DNA of 37,341 bases from Paulinella micropora (Eukaryota; Cercozoa; Imbricatea; Euglyphida): positions 514,853 to 552,193 of the forward strand of contig BJOX01000369.1 of assembly GCA_009731375.1 (NCBI GenBank), given 5' to 3'. The notes under the pieces are model-generated. The model did no database searches, had not been told where the DNA came from, and was given only the letters and a program-made list of their open reading frames with translations. Position numbers and translations under genes: made by a program. Each line of letters begins with the position of its first letter. The first letter of the stretch is position 1. Below, piece by piece: positions 19,611-30,537 of this stretch.

Positions 19611-22010
19611 TTTACAGTACATGTAGTAACCGTTTGAAGTTTTGGGAAAAGGTCACGGAAAAACCGTGAAATTTGGCCTTTTTTCCCGTGACTGGGAATT
19701 TATGGCTAAATAAGGGAAAACACACTTATGGGTTGTGGTTTGTGGTTAGTCATATGTAGTTAGCTGCCCATCAAAAGTCTAATAAATGACAGTTTAATTT
19801 TCACTTAATTTCAAGGTACGATTTCATTTATTTAAGTGATTACTTTGAATTCTACATTTTAAAAAAAATTGAGATATGATGGTTCTTGCGTTGTAAGCGT
19901 TCTTGCATCCAACCAGTAACTTTTTGCTACTCCATCCGGCCCGCACATTTTTGAGCGTGAAGTTTCACGATTGCCTAGGAAATTCTACGGGTTTTTTGGT
20001 TGAGCTGGGGAAATGTTTTTTTTTACACGGGAATTTTTTTTTCACTGGAAAAATAGTGTCAGAGGACTATACACACAGCTAGTTTCTGATGTGTAAGGAA
20101 CACATAATGAATGAAGAACGTAAGAATTCAGTTCACTGAGTTTCAAGGAACATATGTATATACTTTTCATTAAAATAGCATTTGTATATACTGAGCAATT
20201 TCAAAGTGAAAACCGGTCGTAATGAATCAAAGCAAAATAAAAAAATCGTCATAGAAGCTGTATTATTCATTAAATGTTGCTGGAAAGTAGTTAATTCAAC
20301 TCCTATGTTCACTAGTTGAACATTCCTAACTTTTTGTGGCTTATTTTTTTGTGTGTCTAAAAATATAAAGTCAGACATTTTTTGAAGCATGAAACTCGAG
20401 AAGGCAGTGACCTTGTATGCATTTCAGGAGGTCTGTGCACATGTTCTGAGGCTTGGAATAGCATCACAATAAACAAAAACATCATTTTCAACAATAAAAT
20501 TGAAAGAAGCGATGCGCTCTCATCGATTTTTAAAAAATATAAAGTCAGACGTTTTTTGAAGCATGAAACTCGAGAAGGCAGTGACCTTGTATGCATTTCA
20601 GGAGGTCTGTGCACATGTTCTGAGGCTTGGAATAGCATCACAATAAACAAAAACATCATTTTCAACAATAAAATTGAAAGGAGCGATGCGCTCAGCTCTC
20701 ATCGATTTTCAAAGTGATGTTTTGGTCAATACTATCGAAAAATCGCTGTGTGAAATGTGAAATCTCATTGTGTATTCAAATTACCAAGGACAGGCTTTGT
20801 GAATTTACGTGTATTAAGTATACAAACAGATTTAGACATTCTATAGTCCTATACAAACTGATTTCTAATCACAAAACATAACTTTCCATTTTTTCATTGT
20901 AAAAAAATACCACCAAACACCAAGTAAGTTTGTCGTACAGAAGAGGAATTTTATTGAAAAAATTTATACAAGTGTTCTTGAAATATTATCCTATTGAACA
21001 ATCAAAAGCGAAGACCACCAAAGATACAAGGAGCTACAAAAATCAACAACGAAAACGAGTGCACAGACACCATTTTTGACATGGGAAATTTCACGACCTC
21101 TTCCAAAAATCAACACCGCAAAAATCGGGTCACTGCCGTATAAAAAAGTGAGGGCCGGCTTGAACAACATGCATTTTTCATGTCAAAAAGGGGCTGCGAT
21201 CTAGTTCTGAACCAGAAGGTTTTATAACATTTCAAATATACAATATAAAAGAAAAAAATCCAATCTATTCCCCACAGTAATTTTCAGCGACTTTAATTAA
21301 CATCGCTCATAGTGGTTTTTTTCAAAAAACTTCCTCAATCAGAACGTGTTGTATTTGACCACAAAGATGTGCAGTCAAGAAGTGACATATCATTGTTTTT
21401 TTTATAGTGGGGAATAGTTCAAGACATGTATAATTAATTTTTGAAAACAGTTTGAACACATCTATTTTAGTTTAAACGCAGATTTGTGCCCCGATTTCAC
21501 TGCGTTTATTTACATGCTAACTACATATGTTTTGGCATTTGTGCAGGTTACGGACGTAACGCATCATGTCAGGGAACCAGTCAAAGGGACACTCCGGTTT
21601 GACCGGTGTTTTCCCTCTGGCTTGTTGTTTGGGTTCATTCCTGACAACCCTTTCTGTAATAGAAGTGGTCGTTAGTAGTGAACCAGTTGTGTTCAATTAT
21701 TAAAATTCCTTTGTTACTTTTTCATTGAGCTCGTAAGGGTAGACCTCCGGTCTTAATACATTTGGAGTCCCTTTGCCTTTATCGAACTCTGGAAAATACA
21801 AATTTTGGAATTGGAAACGACGCACTCTCTGGGGACAATCAGTCACTGTTGTTGACTGTGTCTTGGGGAGAAGTGCCAAGTAGCTTCTTGACAATCAGTA
21901 CTTAGTACTGGTTGTGCGAGACAGTGTTTTTAGTTGTTACAGGGAAGGGAAAACAAAAAAGGTGGTAAGGAGGGTTTTGGAGAAACAGGGAAGAACCCTG
22001 ATCTCGAAAC
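19600..22010 (+). other. Long leader of element B
   Basis: 2.4 kb of AT-rich DNA between LTR and gag, with many T and A runs and no convincing coding frame. It is long for a Gypsy leader, so later insertions may be included. Apart from the 174-bp duplication I recognise nothing in it. Confidence 0.5.
20358..20710 (+). repeat. 174-bp tandem duplication in the element B leader
   Basis: AAAGTCAGAC at 20367 recurs at 20541. Both units run through CTCGAGAAGGCAGTGACC and AGCGATGCGCTC and differ by two substitutions and one 6-bp insertion. Because 174 is a multiple of three, a frame stays open across both units, which is not evidence for a gene. Confidence 0.9.
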
Positions 22011-23168
22011 TTGGACCTTGACACCTTGGAAATCAACATGTCATCTGGAGTGGTATACGATCCTTACAAGGACCCGTGTATTAAAAGACTCGAAGGAAAG
22101 GCTGTGGGGGAGTTTCTACAACATGTAGCAGCGGACTACATAGTAGACTCCAAAGAACAGCATCTGTTTTTGGAACACTTTGTCCCTTTGGCAAGTAAGT
22201 ACAAAGACAGACCAAAGGACAAGGAGGTTTACGATACGGTGAAAGCGGAGTCGGGTAACTTGGCAAGATGGGGCTACGATCTAGCCAATTTTACCTTCAC
22301 TGGCTATTCACCTAGTGAACCTAAGCTCAAAACTTTGGTACCCATGCAGGTAAGGAGGATGGTAGCAAGGATGTTTGTGTCTTTGCACCTCCATGAACTG
22401 CAGATGGTGGGGCACCCAAGGTTTGAGAAGGGGGATGAGGATTACTTTCCAACTCCTATTCCTTCTGAGCAGTTTGATGTCCAATTCCTGATGACGGGAG
22501 AGGAAGCTAAGGACATTTGGAAAGAGGAATGGTATGGGGCAATCAGAAAAGATCCTAAGAAAGGGGATACTTTTGAGGTGGGTATGGCACAGGCGTTCTT
22601 CAAGGACGAGGTGTACCCCATGGTTGCTAATGTCTTCCTCAAGGCGGTAAGGAATTGGGATGCCGCAAAGGACAAAATGAAGGATGCAAGATGGATGAAG
22701 GACACGAAGGTGTGGGGGAAAAAGACACCGGACACCTATGACCTCATCCATATTGAAGGCTTTATGGGAAAATTGGAGCAGATGACGGAAAATGACACGT
22801 TGGCTAACAATGCTAACAGGGGTCTGCGTGATCTGCTAAGGGAAGCAGAGACAGCTGCACTTGCAACAACCAAGGACAAGGATGCTACGGCTACGGTGCC
22901 GGATGCTAAGATATTGCTTGTTGTAAGGGAGCAGGCTCACGAGGCCATGTATCGATATCTCTTATACCTCAAAGAGGTGGCAAAGGCCATTGAGGTTTGC
23001 GTGGAAAGGTACGCAATATGGGAAGAGAGATATGCGATCATCAAGAAAAGGGATGAGGATGATCCCATAGATCCTGTGTTTCGATATGAACAGGAAAGGG
23101 AGAGAATGCCGACGTTTCTCGACAAGTTCTCTCCTGTCGCATTCGCTCCGGGGTCAAGGGGGGATTGA
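22011..23168 (+). CDS. gag: Element B Gag, N-terminal half
   Basis: 385 codons from ATG 22011 (a second ATG at codon 10, MSSGVVYDPY, is an alternative start) to a TGA at 23166-23168. It is rich in charged helical segments with no transmembrane stretch. Patterns shared with element A Gag include WGYDLANFTF...VPMQVRRM near residue 90 and VREQAHEAMYRYLLYLKEV near residue 315. It should form the capsid shell. The next frame (+1) continues Gag from about 23160-23240, so this is the first half of one ~830-residue protein split by a frameshift. A run of six G at about 23157-23163 lies in the overlap. Programmed frameshifting is possible, but a lesion is simpler because element A Gag crosses the equivalent hinge without a shift. 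Confidence 0.75.
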   Translation: MDLDTLEINMSSGVVYDPYKDPCIKRLEGKAVGEFLQHVAADYIVDSKEQHLFLEHFVPLASKYKDRPKDKEVYDTVKAESGNLARWGYDLANFTFTGYSPSEPKLKTLVPMQVRRMVARMFVSLHLHELQMVGHPRFEKGDEDYFPTPIPSEQFDVQFLMTGEEAKDIWKEEWYGAIRKDPKKGDTFEVGMAQAFFKDEVYPMVANVFLKAVRNWDAAKDKMKDARWMKDTKVWGKKTPDTYDLIHIEGFMGKLEQMTENDTLANNANRGLRDLLREAETAALATTKDKDATATVPDAKILLVVREQAHEAMYRYLLYLKEVAKAIEVCVERYAIWEERYAIIKKRDEDDPIDPVFRYEQERERMPTFLDKFSPVAFAPGSRGD

Positions 23169-24534
23169 AAAACCGGCGATATGGTTTACCCGACAAGTAA
23201 ACTGTTTCCCGTTTATGACCTCACCTTGGTTGCGTAAAGCGATCAATTTGCTCTGTAAGTTTATGGGGGAGAGCAATTTTGAATCGCCGATGACCTTGGT
23301 TGATATTCTCCGACAGTGCACGGACACTGATCTTATGGAGCACTTTACGGTGGAGAGTATCACAAAAGGGATGGGCAAGGAAATGCAGGAAAGGGATGTT
23401 TACGCGGACACGGGGTCTGTAAAAATGTCCAAACTGCACGCAATGATGCACGCTCTCATTGCTTTGCTCGTACTTCACGGAAGTCATTGGGATTTGACTA
23501 GTGAGGTCATGCTGACAGGGCATATTTCCACAGTTGTTGGAAGTGCGTTGGCAACGTCGAGCAAGAAGCCCATGAGGATCAAGGGGGCGTTTCGGATTGA
23601 AATGGAGAAGCTGAAGGCGGACAATGCGTTTTTCATCAGCCTCAAACGTTTCACCCGACATGTCATGGCAAGGATCTATCAGCACGATCCATGTGTGTTC
23701 CGAGCCATTGCAAAAGGTTGGCCGGATGGTAAATGGACGATTAACATCCCGGACAATGTCGATTTCACGACAGATGCGTCCCCGGCATGGAAAACGTTTG
23801 CGGATGGATATGCAAACGGAAGGGAAATGTGGAAGGACTTCCTAATAGCAGAGAGAACGTGGGAGGATACGTTGGTCTCTGAGGGAGGGATACAGGCGTT
23901 GGCAGCGGTAGCGAGGACCCAGTTGGTTGATCAACCAATGGGAAACGCAAATGCCATTCAGTCGGGGGGAAGGACTGTAAGACGCCGTATCCCTAATGTT
24001 CCTAAGGGGGGTTATGGCAAACCCTTCCGTCAAAAGGAACAGGAGGAGGAAGAGGACGAAGAAGAAACTAGCGAGGAGCATATTCCTCCCTCTAAGGGTT
24101 GGGGTGCTAGTTCTTCTAGTTCTTCTTACCAGGGAGGTCGCAAGCTTTGCTTCGACTACTGCTTCAAGGGCTACATGTGTCCCAAGAAGGAGGCTTGTCC
24201 TGGCTTACACTCTGACAAGGAGGCGGATTGGAAAAACCTGGAGGGGCAGTTGACCGCTGCAAAACAAGGACATTCCATCTGTGAGATAGTCAGAGCCATC
24301 CGCAACAAAGACGAGTTGGTTATAAAGAACAAAGGGGTTCGCCAGCTGGTCAGGAAGCGACTGGAGGAATGGGATGAAACAGTCAAGTCCTTGCGGACGG
24401 GAGGTAGCCGTGGTAGCCGAGGTGGCCGTGGTGGCCGTGGAGGGCGTGGAGGCCGTGACTGCGGGGGAAGCTTCAGGGGCAAGAAGCGATGGAGCGGTAA
24501 AAAGGAAGGAGGCCCGGCCCTTCAAAAAGGCTAA
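23160..24534 (+). CDS. gag: Element B Gag, C-terminal half with CCCH zinc finger and RGG box
   Basis: The frame is open from 23086; homologous sequence is credible from about 23225 (LRKAINLLCKFMGESNF). It holds a helical capsid-like half, an acidic EEEEDEEE stretch, a zinc finger CFDYCFKGYMCPKKEACPGL-H at 24148-24210 with spacing C-x9-C-x5-C-x3-H (CCCH type), a basic helical segment, and a Gly/Arg-rich tail GGRGGRGGRGGR at about 24410-24460 before the TAA at 24534. CCCH fingers and RGG boxes both bind RNA, so this end should package the genome, the job of the CCHC knuckle in ordinary Gag. No CCHC knuckle is present. Confidence 0.78.
24148..24210 (+). other. CCCH zinc finger of element B Gag
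   Basis: Ligands Cys 24148, Cys 24178, Cys 24196 and His 24208; an extra Cys at 24160 gives an alternative first ligand. The F.KG.. pattern before the second Cys fits cellular CCCH fingers. Confidence 0.7.
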
Positions 24535-24638
24535 GGTGGTGGCTGCCTCTAAGGATGAAGCGGAGAAGGAAGTCTCCTACGTAGAGGAAGTCTCAGAGGG
24601 AACCCAACTTGGTAAACACCAGTTGAGAGACGAATGTG

Positions 24639-24985
24639 AGGGGGGGGGGGGGGGGGGGGGGGGGGGGAANNNNNNNNNNNNNNNNNNNNNNNNNNNNNNN
24701 NNNNNNNNNNNNNNNNNNNNNNNNNNNNNNNNNNNNNNNNNNNNNNNNNNNNNNNNNNNNNNNNNNNNNNNNNNNNNNNNNNNNNNNNNNNNNNNNNNNN
24801 NNNNNNNNNNNNNNNNNNNNNNNNNNNNNNNNNNNNNNNNNNNNNNNNNNNNNNNNNNNNNNNNNNNNNNNNNNNNNNNNNNNNNNNNNNNNNNNNNNNN
24901 NNNNNNNNNNNNNNNNNNNNNNNNNNNNNNNNNNNNNNNNNNNNNNNNNNNNNNNNNNNNNNNNNNNNNNNNNNNNNNNNNNNNN
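24639..24985. other. G homopolymer and assembly gap (317 N)
   Basis: A G run of about 29 leads into Ns at 24669-24985. The gag-pol junction of element B should lie near here, so the start of Pol is not determinable. Confidence 0.9.
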
Positions 24986-25154
24986 TTGAACAAAACAAAT
25001 GAATAAAATTCAACTTGAATAAAATGATTTGACTTCAGACTTGAAGGGAAATGATTTTATCTTTTACTGATGTGTAAACTATAACTTGTAGGGATATCCG
25101 AAGAAATATCATTATATGTAATTATGATGATAACAGAAGGCAGGGAGGGAGGTG

Positions 25155-25156
<2 letters not shown>

Positions 25157-25190
<34 letters not shown>
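25157..25190. repeat. G homopolymer
   Basis: About 34 G in a row inside element B. The surrounding 24986-25360 contains no coding frame related to Gag or Pol and may be a small insertion or a misassembled piece. Confidence 0.8.
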
Positions 25191-25191
<1 letters not shown>

Positions 25192-25360
25192 AAACGTGGT
25201 GACAAAAAGGGGGACGGAGGGCCCGCGAAGGCTAGACAAGTCCATATTACTAATAAAAAATTGTTACTAACGTACCTCGAAAATCACAACCTACTTTAAA
25301 TGTTTTACCGGTCCCGACGCTAAGGTTCGAAAAGAAAGTTTCTATCATTCCGGAGCCTGA

Positions 25361-25917
25361 TTGGAAGGCGAAGCCGGTGCCTTTAAGGGTGAAGAAAGTC
25401 AAACCCGTAAGGAAGGCTGCGGATGGAATGAAAGAAATGGAAGCGGCGGAAAATTGAAGGCTACTGCTTTTGGTGAGGGCTACATCAAGAGTGGGCTGTT
25501 GGATCGGAAAGATTTAAAAAACAGTTTGGTTCTTTTATCTGACTTGAAGGAGCGCTTAGAGGCTGTCGATATGCCGGAACATGCGTTGTGCATTACTCAG
25601 GTCTACTGTGTGGATCTTGAGAGTGCATGCGATGTGGCCAATGATACGTTGGCTAATATTAATATCGCAGGAGCGAGCTTCATAACGTCCAATCGGGCGT
25701 GGTTGGATAAACATATGTTGCCGATTAAAGGAAGCATAGAAGGGGTGAATGGAAAAGCGAGGGCGGAGGTTACGGGAACGATGGTCTTGACCATTGAACT
25801 CTACTCCGGTAAGTCCTTTGACATTCAGTTCTATGTCTGTCCGGAATATTCGGGGGGATTGCTGATCGGGTTCAAGCAGCTCAATAGGATGGATACATTA
25901 ATTGACTGCCGGTCGGG
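25361..25917 (+). CDS. pol: Element B Pol N-terminus, first copy of the protease region
   Basis: An open frame encodes a Lys/Gly-rich leader, then the same protease-like region as at 26533-26971. From 25479 to the gap at 25918 it repeats the later copy with only about two differences in 439 bp. Either a recent tandem duplication or two haplotypes placed in series; the latter is likelier because a gap lies exactly between them. Confidence 0.7.
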
Positions 25918-26532
25918 NNNNNNNNNNNNNNNNNNNNNNNNNNNNNNNNNNNNNNNNNNNNNNNNNNNNNNNNNNNNNNNNNNNNNNNNNNNNNNNNNNN
26001 NNNNNNNNNNNNNNNNNNNNNNNNNNNNNNNNNNNNNNNNNNNNNNNNNNNNNNNNNNNNNNNNNNNNNNNNNNNNNNNNNNNNNNNNNNNNNNNNNNNN
26101 NNNNNNNNNNNNNNNNNNNNNNNNNNNNNNNNNNNNNNNNNNNNNNNNNNNNNNNNNNNNNNNNNNNNNNNNNNNNNNNNNNNNNNNNNNNNNNNNNNNN
26201 NNNNNNNNNNNNNNNNNNNNNNNNNNNNNNNNNNNNNNNNNNNNNNNNNNNNNNNNNNNNNNNNNNNNNNNNNNNNNNNNNNNNNNNNNNNNNNNNNNNN
26301 NNNNNNNNNNNNNNNNNNNNNNNNNNNNNNNNNNNNNNNNNNNNNNNNNNNNNNNNNNNNNNNNNNNNNNNNNNNNNNNNNNNNNNNNNNNNNNNNNNNN
26401 NNNNNNNNNNNNNNNNNNNNNNNNNNNNNNNNNNNNNNNNNNNNNNNNNNNNNNNNNNNNNNNNNNNNNNNNNNNNNNNNNNNNNNNNNNNNNNNNNNNN
26501 NNNNNNNNNNNNNNNNNNNNNNNNNNNNNNNN
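25918..26532. other. Assembly gap (615 N)
   Basis: Flanked by two near-identical 439-bp blocks in the same orientation, a typical sign of false duplication. Confidence 0.95.
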
Positions 26533-29495
26533 GCTACATCAAGAGTGGGCTGTCGGATCGGAAAGATTTAAATAACAGTTTGGTTCTTTTATCTGACTTG
26601 AAGGAGCGCTTAGAGGCTGTCGATATGCCGGAACATGCGTTGTGCATTACTCAGGTCTACTGTGTGGATCTTGAGAGTGCATGCGATGTGGCCAATGATA
26701 CGTTGGCTAATATTAATATCGCAGGAGCGAGCTTCATAACGTCCAATCGGGCGTGGTTGGATAAACATATGTTGCCGATTAAAGGAAGCATAGAAGGGGT
26801 GAATGGAAAAGCGAGGGCGGAGGTTACGGGAACGATGGTCTTGACCATTGAACTCTACTCCGGTAAGTCCTTTGACATTCAGTTCTATGTCTGTCCGGAA
26901 TATTCGGGGGGATTGCTGATCGGGTTCAAGCAGCTCAATAGGATGGATACATTAATTGACTGCCGGTCGGGCTTGGTGCACTATGGAATTAGTGAAGATG
27001 ACGCGGAAGATATGGTTAGGGGGCGGACAGCTGTCCCTCTCTTTCATACGGATACTTACGCGGTATCATTCACCAAGCTAGGGGCGACAAAGGAGGATGA
27101 CCCACATGCAATTGCGCGGGGCGCAAAGGTGCAGTTGGTTATACCAAAGCCATATCAGCACCCAGCATTGGACAACTATTACAAGGATTTCAAGCCAGAG
27201 TACCGCGGGCATGCGGGAAAGGCGAAGAAAGTTGTTCGACGTTGGGAAAAGGCAACGGTGGAGGACTTAATTCAGGGCCGGTGTGCTCAGATTATGGCCT
27301 GCGCTATGGAAGAACTTAACATGGAGGATGAGGCAGGGATGGACAGGTTCAGGGGTGGAAAGAAGGGGCCTTATGTGTTCCTTCAGAACCGATACTGCCT
27401 TCATGCTAAAGCATCACAGGCCAACAGGCCCTTGTTTGAACCATTGATGTCGTTGCGGTTGTCAACAGGTGGAACGGAGGATGAAATTATGGATTTTGTG
27501 GGGAACATGTGGGGTGACAAACCTCTTTGTCCACGGAATTCTGGGGAGACGGCAAAGTTGCTCACGAAGTATTTCGAGGGTGACAAACCGTTCTCTATGG
27601 TCCTACCGTTTCATGATAAGGCATTATGGGCGGATGAGGTTTTGGACCGGATGATGGATCACCCGATCCCTGTGCCTTCTAGAAAGCAACATTTGGTGAT
27701 TGCTTGTAGATTGGGTACTAGGGAACAGGGACTGGCTTATCGAAACTCACTTAAGGGGTGTGACCTTCAGAAGATACGGGAACAGGCGTTCACGTGCTTC
27801 ACAGGGTTTTACAAAAAAAGGGCGCCTATCCAGTATGCGATGATTCTGGATCGAATGGCAAACCTTGGGAAATGGGATGAGTTTTCGGAAGTCAAATACC
27901 ATCCGAAAGAAGTGGAAATGCCCTCCGAGGATGGACTGGTGGAGGATGCGTGGTCGGACATGGCTGAGGCGCCCGAACTTAAGAGTCGGAAAGACGCTCA
28001 GTCATGGGATGACAGGATGGCTCAAATGCGGGCGGACTGGAAGGGGAATAAGGAAGATCTCAAGTGCCTTCAGGATGTGATGGCCAAGGAAAAGGAGATC
28101 TTTGATCCGCCTAGACCGGGCACGGTCAAGCATTTTGAAGCTCATCTCAGGAAGATTCCTGGGATGAATATCACGCATGCCTCTAGGAGGTCTATCCTGG
28201 GCCGGAAGGAGGAGAGCATTGCCCAGGAAAAGGCAGAGGAGCTACAGGCTGATAATTTCACGGAGTTTTCAGACTGCCCGATTTCGTCACATGTACGCAT
28301 GGTTCCTAAGCCGGATGGGGCACTAAGGTTTTGTGTGAATTACTATCGGGCGAACAAGATCATCGAGGGTGAGCGGTATCCGCTGCCTAAGATCGATGAC
28401 TGTATGCGCAAGTTAAAACACGCAAAATTTTACTCGGTATTGGACCTCAAAAATGGGTTCTGGCAGATCCCGCTCAGTAGGAAGAGCAGGTGGCTTACAG
28501 CGTTTGTGGTAGGGATGACGCTATACCAATGGAAGGTATTGCCAATGGGTTTGAGGAACTCGCCGGGCATATTTCAGGCAGCAATGCAGAAGATGCTGGG
28601 GCGGCAATTTGAGGATGGAAGGGCAGGTGGGTTTATGGAGAAATATGGGCAGAAGGCAGAGGATTACGCTTTCTGTTACATAGATGATATTATTATCTAC
28701 TCCAATACCATGGAGGAACACCTAGCCCACATCCAGGATGTTTTCCGACGGGTGAGAGAGTTTGGTCTCAAGGTGAACTTGGACAAGTGCCAGTTTGCCA
28801 CCCGACAGGTTACATACCTAGGATATGATATCTCGAATGGGACGGTAGCGATTGCGGGTAAAAAGAGGGATGCTGTGGAAGGCATTAAGCGGCCTCAGAC
28901 GCGATCGGAATTATTCTCCTTCATTGCGCTTGCGCAATATTACAGTCAGTTCTTTCCGAATTGGTCGGATACGGTTAAGCCGTTAAGAGAGCTGTACTTG
29001 AAAGGCGATATACGGGAATGGACGCCTAAACAGGAGGAGACGTTCGAGTTCATTAAGGAAATGTTGACTCGTGATCCCAAGTTCAACAAGGACTGCATCT
29101 TGATGATGCCGGATGTCGACAAACAGTATGTGCTAGACACCGATGCGTCTAAGTACGCGGTCGGGGCGGTCTTACAGCAATACGATGATAAGGGGGTCTT
29201 ACGGCCGATCATGTACTTGAGCCGAAAGCTCAATAAGGCAGAACAAAACTACTGTACAAGGCAGAGGGAGGCCTTGGCGGTGGTTTGGTCGTTTATAAGA
29301 CTCAGGGAATACTTATGGGGGTCACGGGATATCGTGGTAAGAACGGACCACCAGAATCTTATGTGGTTGATGACGAACTATTGCACAGGCAGGTTGGCCA
29401 GGTGGCAGGCCTTGCTGTCGTGTTATGACTTCACCGTCAAGTACATTCCCGGCAAGAAGAATATTGTGGCTGACTCTTTATCAAGGGTCAATTAG
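26533..29495 (+). CDS. pol: Element B Pol: protease-like domain, spacer, RT, RNase H
   Basis: One uninterrupted frame. (1) Retropepsin-like region, 26600-26990, with the strand-loop block NINIAGASFITSNRAWL and the later GLLIGFKQLNRMDTLIDC; the D-T/S-G triad is replaced by I-A-G at 26718-26726. (2) Spacer of about 400 residues, 27000-28200, ending with the segment HPIPVPSRKQHLVIACRLGT shared with element A. (3) RT, 28290-28860, with FYSVLDLKNGFWQIPL, a VLPMGLRNSPGIFQ block and YIDD at 28677-28688. (4) RNase H, 29090-29360, with LDTDASKYAVGAVLQQ, RQREALAVVW and VRTDHQNLMWL. The order is that of Ty3/Gypsy. A TAG at 29493 ends the frame just after ADSLSR; integrase follows in the same frame, so one stop separates RNase H from integrase. 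Confidence 0.92.
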
Positions 29496-30537
29496 TCAAC
29501 ACCGTCCGCATGTCTGGCTGCGATGCAGCAGATGGGCGAGTTCGAGGATTTGGCGTTGAGGAAGAATCAAAAGGATATCTTGCCGGCGAATATGATCTTC
29601 TATGCCAATAAGGCTCACCCAGGCTCTAGTCGGAAGGAGTCTGGGGTGATGGAGGCAAGGAAGGGGGAATATAAGAGGGTCATGTTGTCTCAGTTGGAAC
29701 GGGAGGTTGGCCAAGCGGAGTGTTGTACGGAACACTTTGCGGAGGAGGCTGTGCAACACCTGAGGGAATATGAGGCTGAGAAAGCCGCTATTCTGGATGA
29801 GGATAAGGTGGAGCATGAGTGCTACTGTTGCCTGGGGCACGCGGCACCGGCCGTCCGAACCTACGTGGAAGACCCGGGCGGGGAGACGGCTCCAGAGCCG
29901 GAGGTGACCTCAATGGAGCCGGGGAAGGCTATGGAGAGGTCGGAGCCGGACTCCAGACCTCAAGTGGGAATCCAGGTAGAGGACGGTACAGTGCGTATCG
30001 CGTCCGTGGAGGCCTGGAGACAGTGCCAGAGGGCCGATGGGGAGTACAAGGACTTGATCCGGTACTTCATGGCAAAGGACGAGCTGTTGCTGACGGAGAG
30101 AATCCGAACACAGCTTAAGACTCTGGCATGGCGGGATGGTCTCCTGTGGTATATGGGCAAAACCGCGGAGACGGCCAAGAACCCGGAAAAGTGGGTTTTG
30201 TGGGTCCCAGCTAAACTGAGACAGATGATCTACGTAGCGTCGCACGTGATCCCGTTGGTTAATCACCCGGGGGTGCAAAGGACGCAGTGGATTATCAAAC
30301 GGAGGTTCTGGTGGGAAGGAATGGATAAGTTCGTTAAGGAAAGGGTCAAGGGCTGCACGACCTGTCAGATGAACAAACGGCACCCAGTGGAAGGGAAAAT
30401 CCCGGTTGGGAAATTTACATTGCTGGAAAGGCTCTTTGAGTTCCTGCATGTGGACCACGTGGGACCGTTGCCGCCGGTGGGGCCGGCGAAGGATAAGTTC
30501 TTGATGACGGTCATTGACAGGGCGAGCATTACGTTTG
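29496..30537 (+). CDS. Element B integrase, N-terminal part
   Basis: In frame with the RT-RNase H segment after the TAG. A linker region leads to the integrase zinc site (H-x6-H in SHVIPLVNHPG, C-x2-C in CTTC) followed by the start of the catalytic core, with the first catalytic Asp at 30453-30455 in HVDHVGPLPP. Homology stops near VIDRAS at about 30530, where the sequence flips to the opposite strand. The segment resembles element A integrase throughout. Confidence 0.88.

Noticed and set aside
20382-20717. A 111-codon frame with a perfect 58-residue repeat
   Set aside because: It stays open only because the duplicated unit is a multiple of three; no domain and AT-rich context.
29910-30537. 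Minus-strand frame continuing past the inverted integrase segment
   Set aside because: This part is the shadow of the plus-strand integrase; only 30538-31189 is truly coded on the minus strand.
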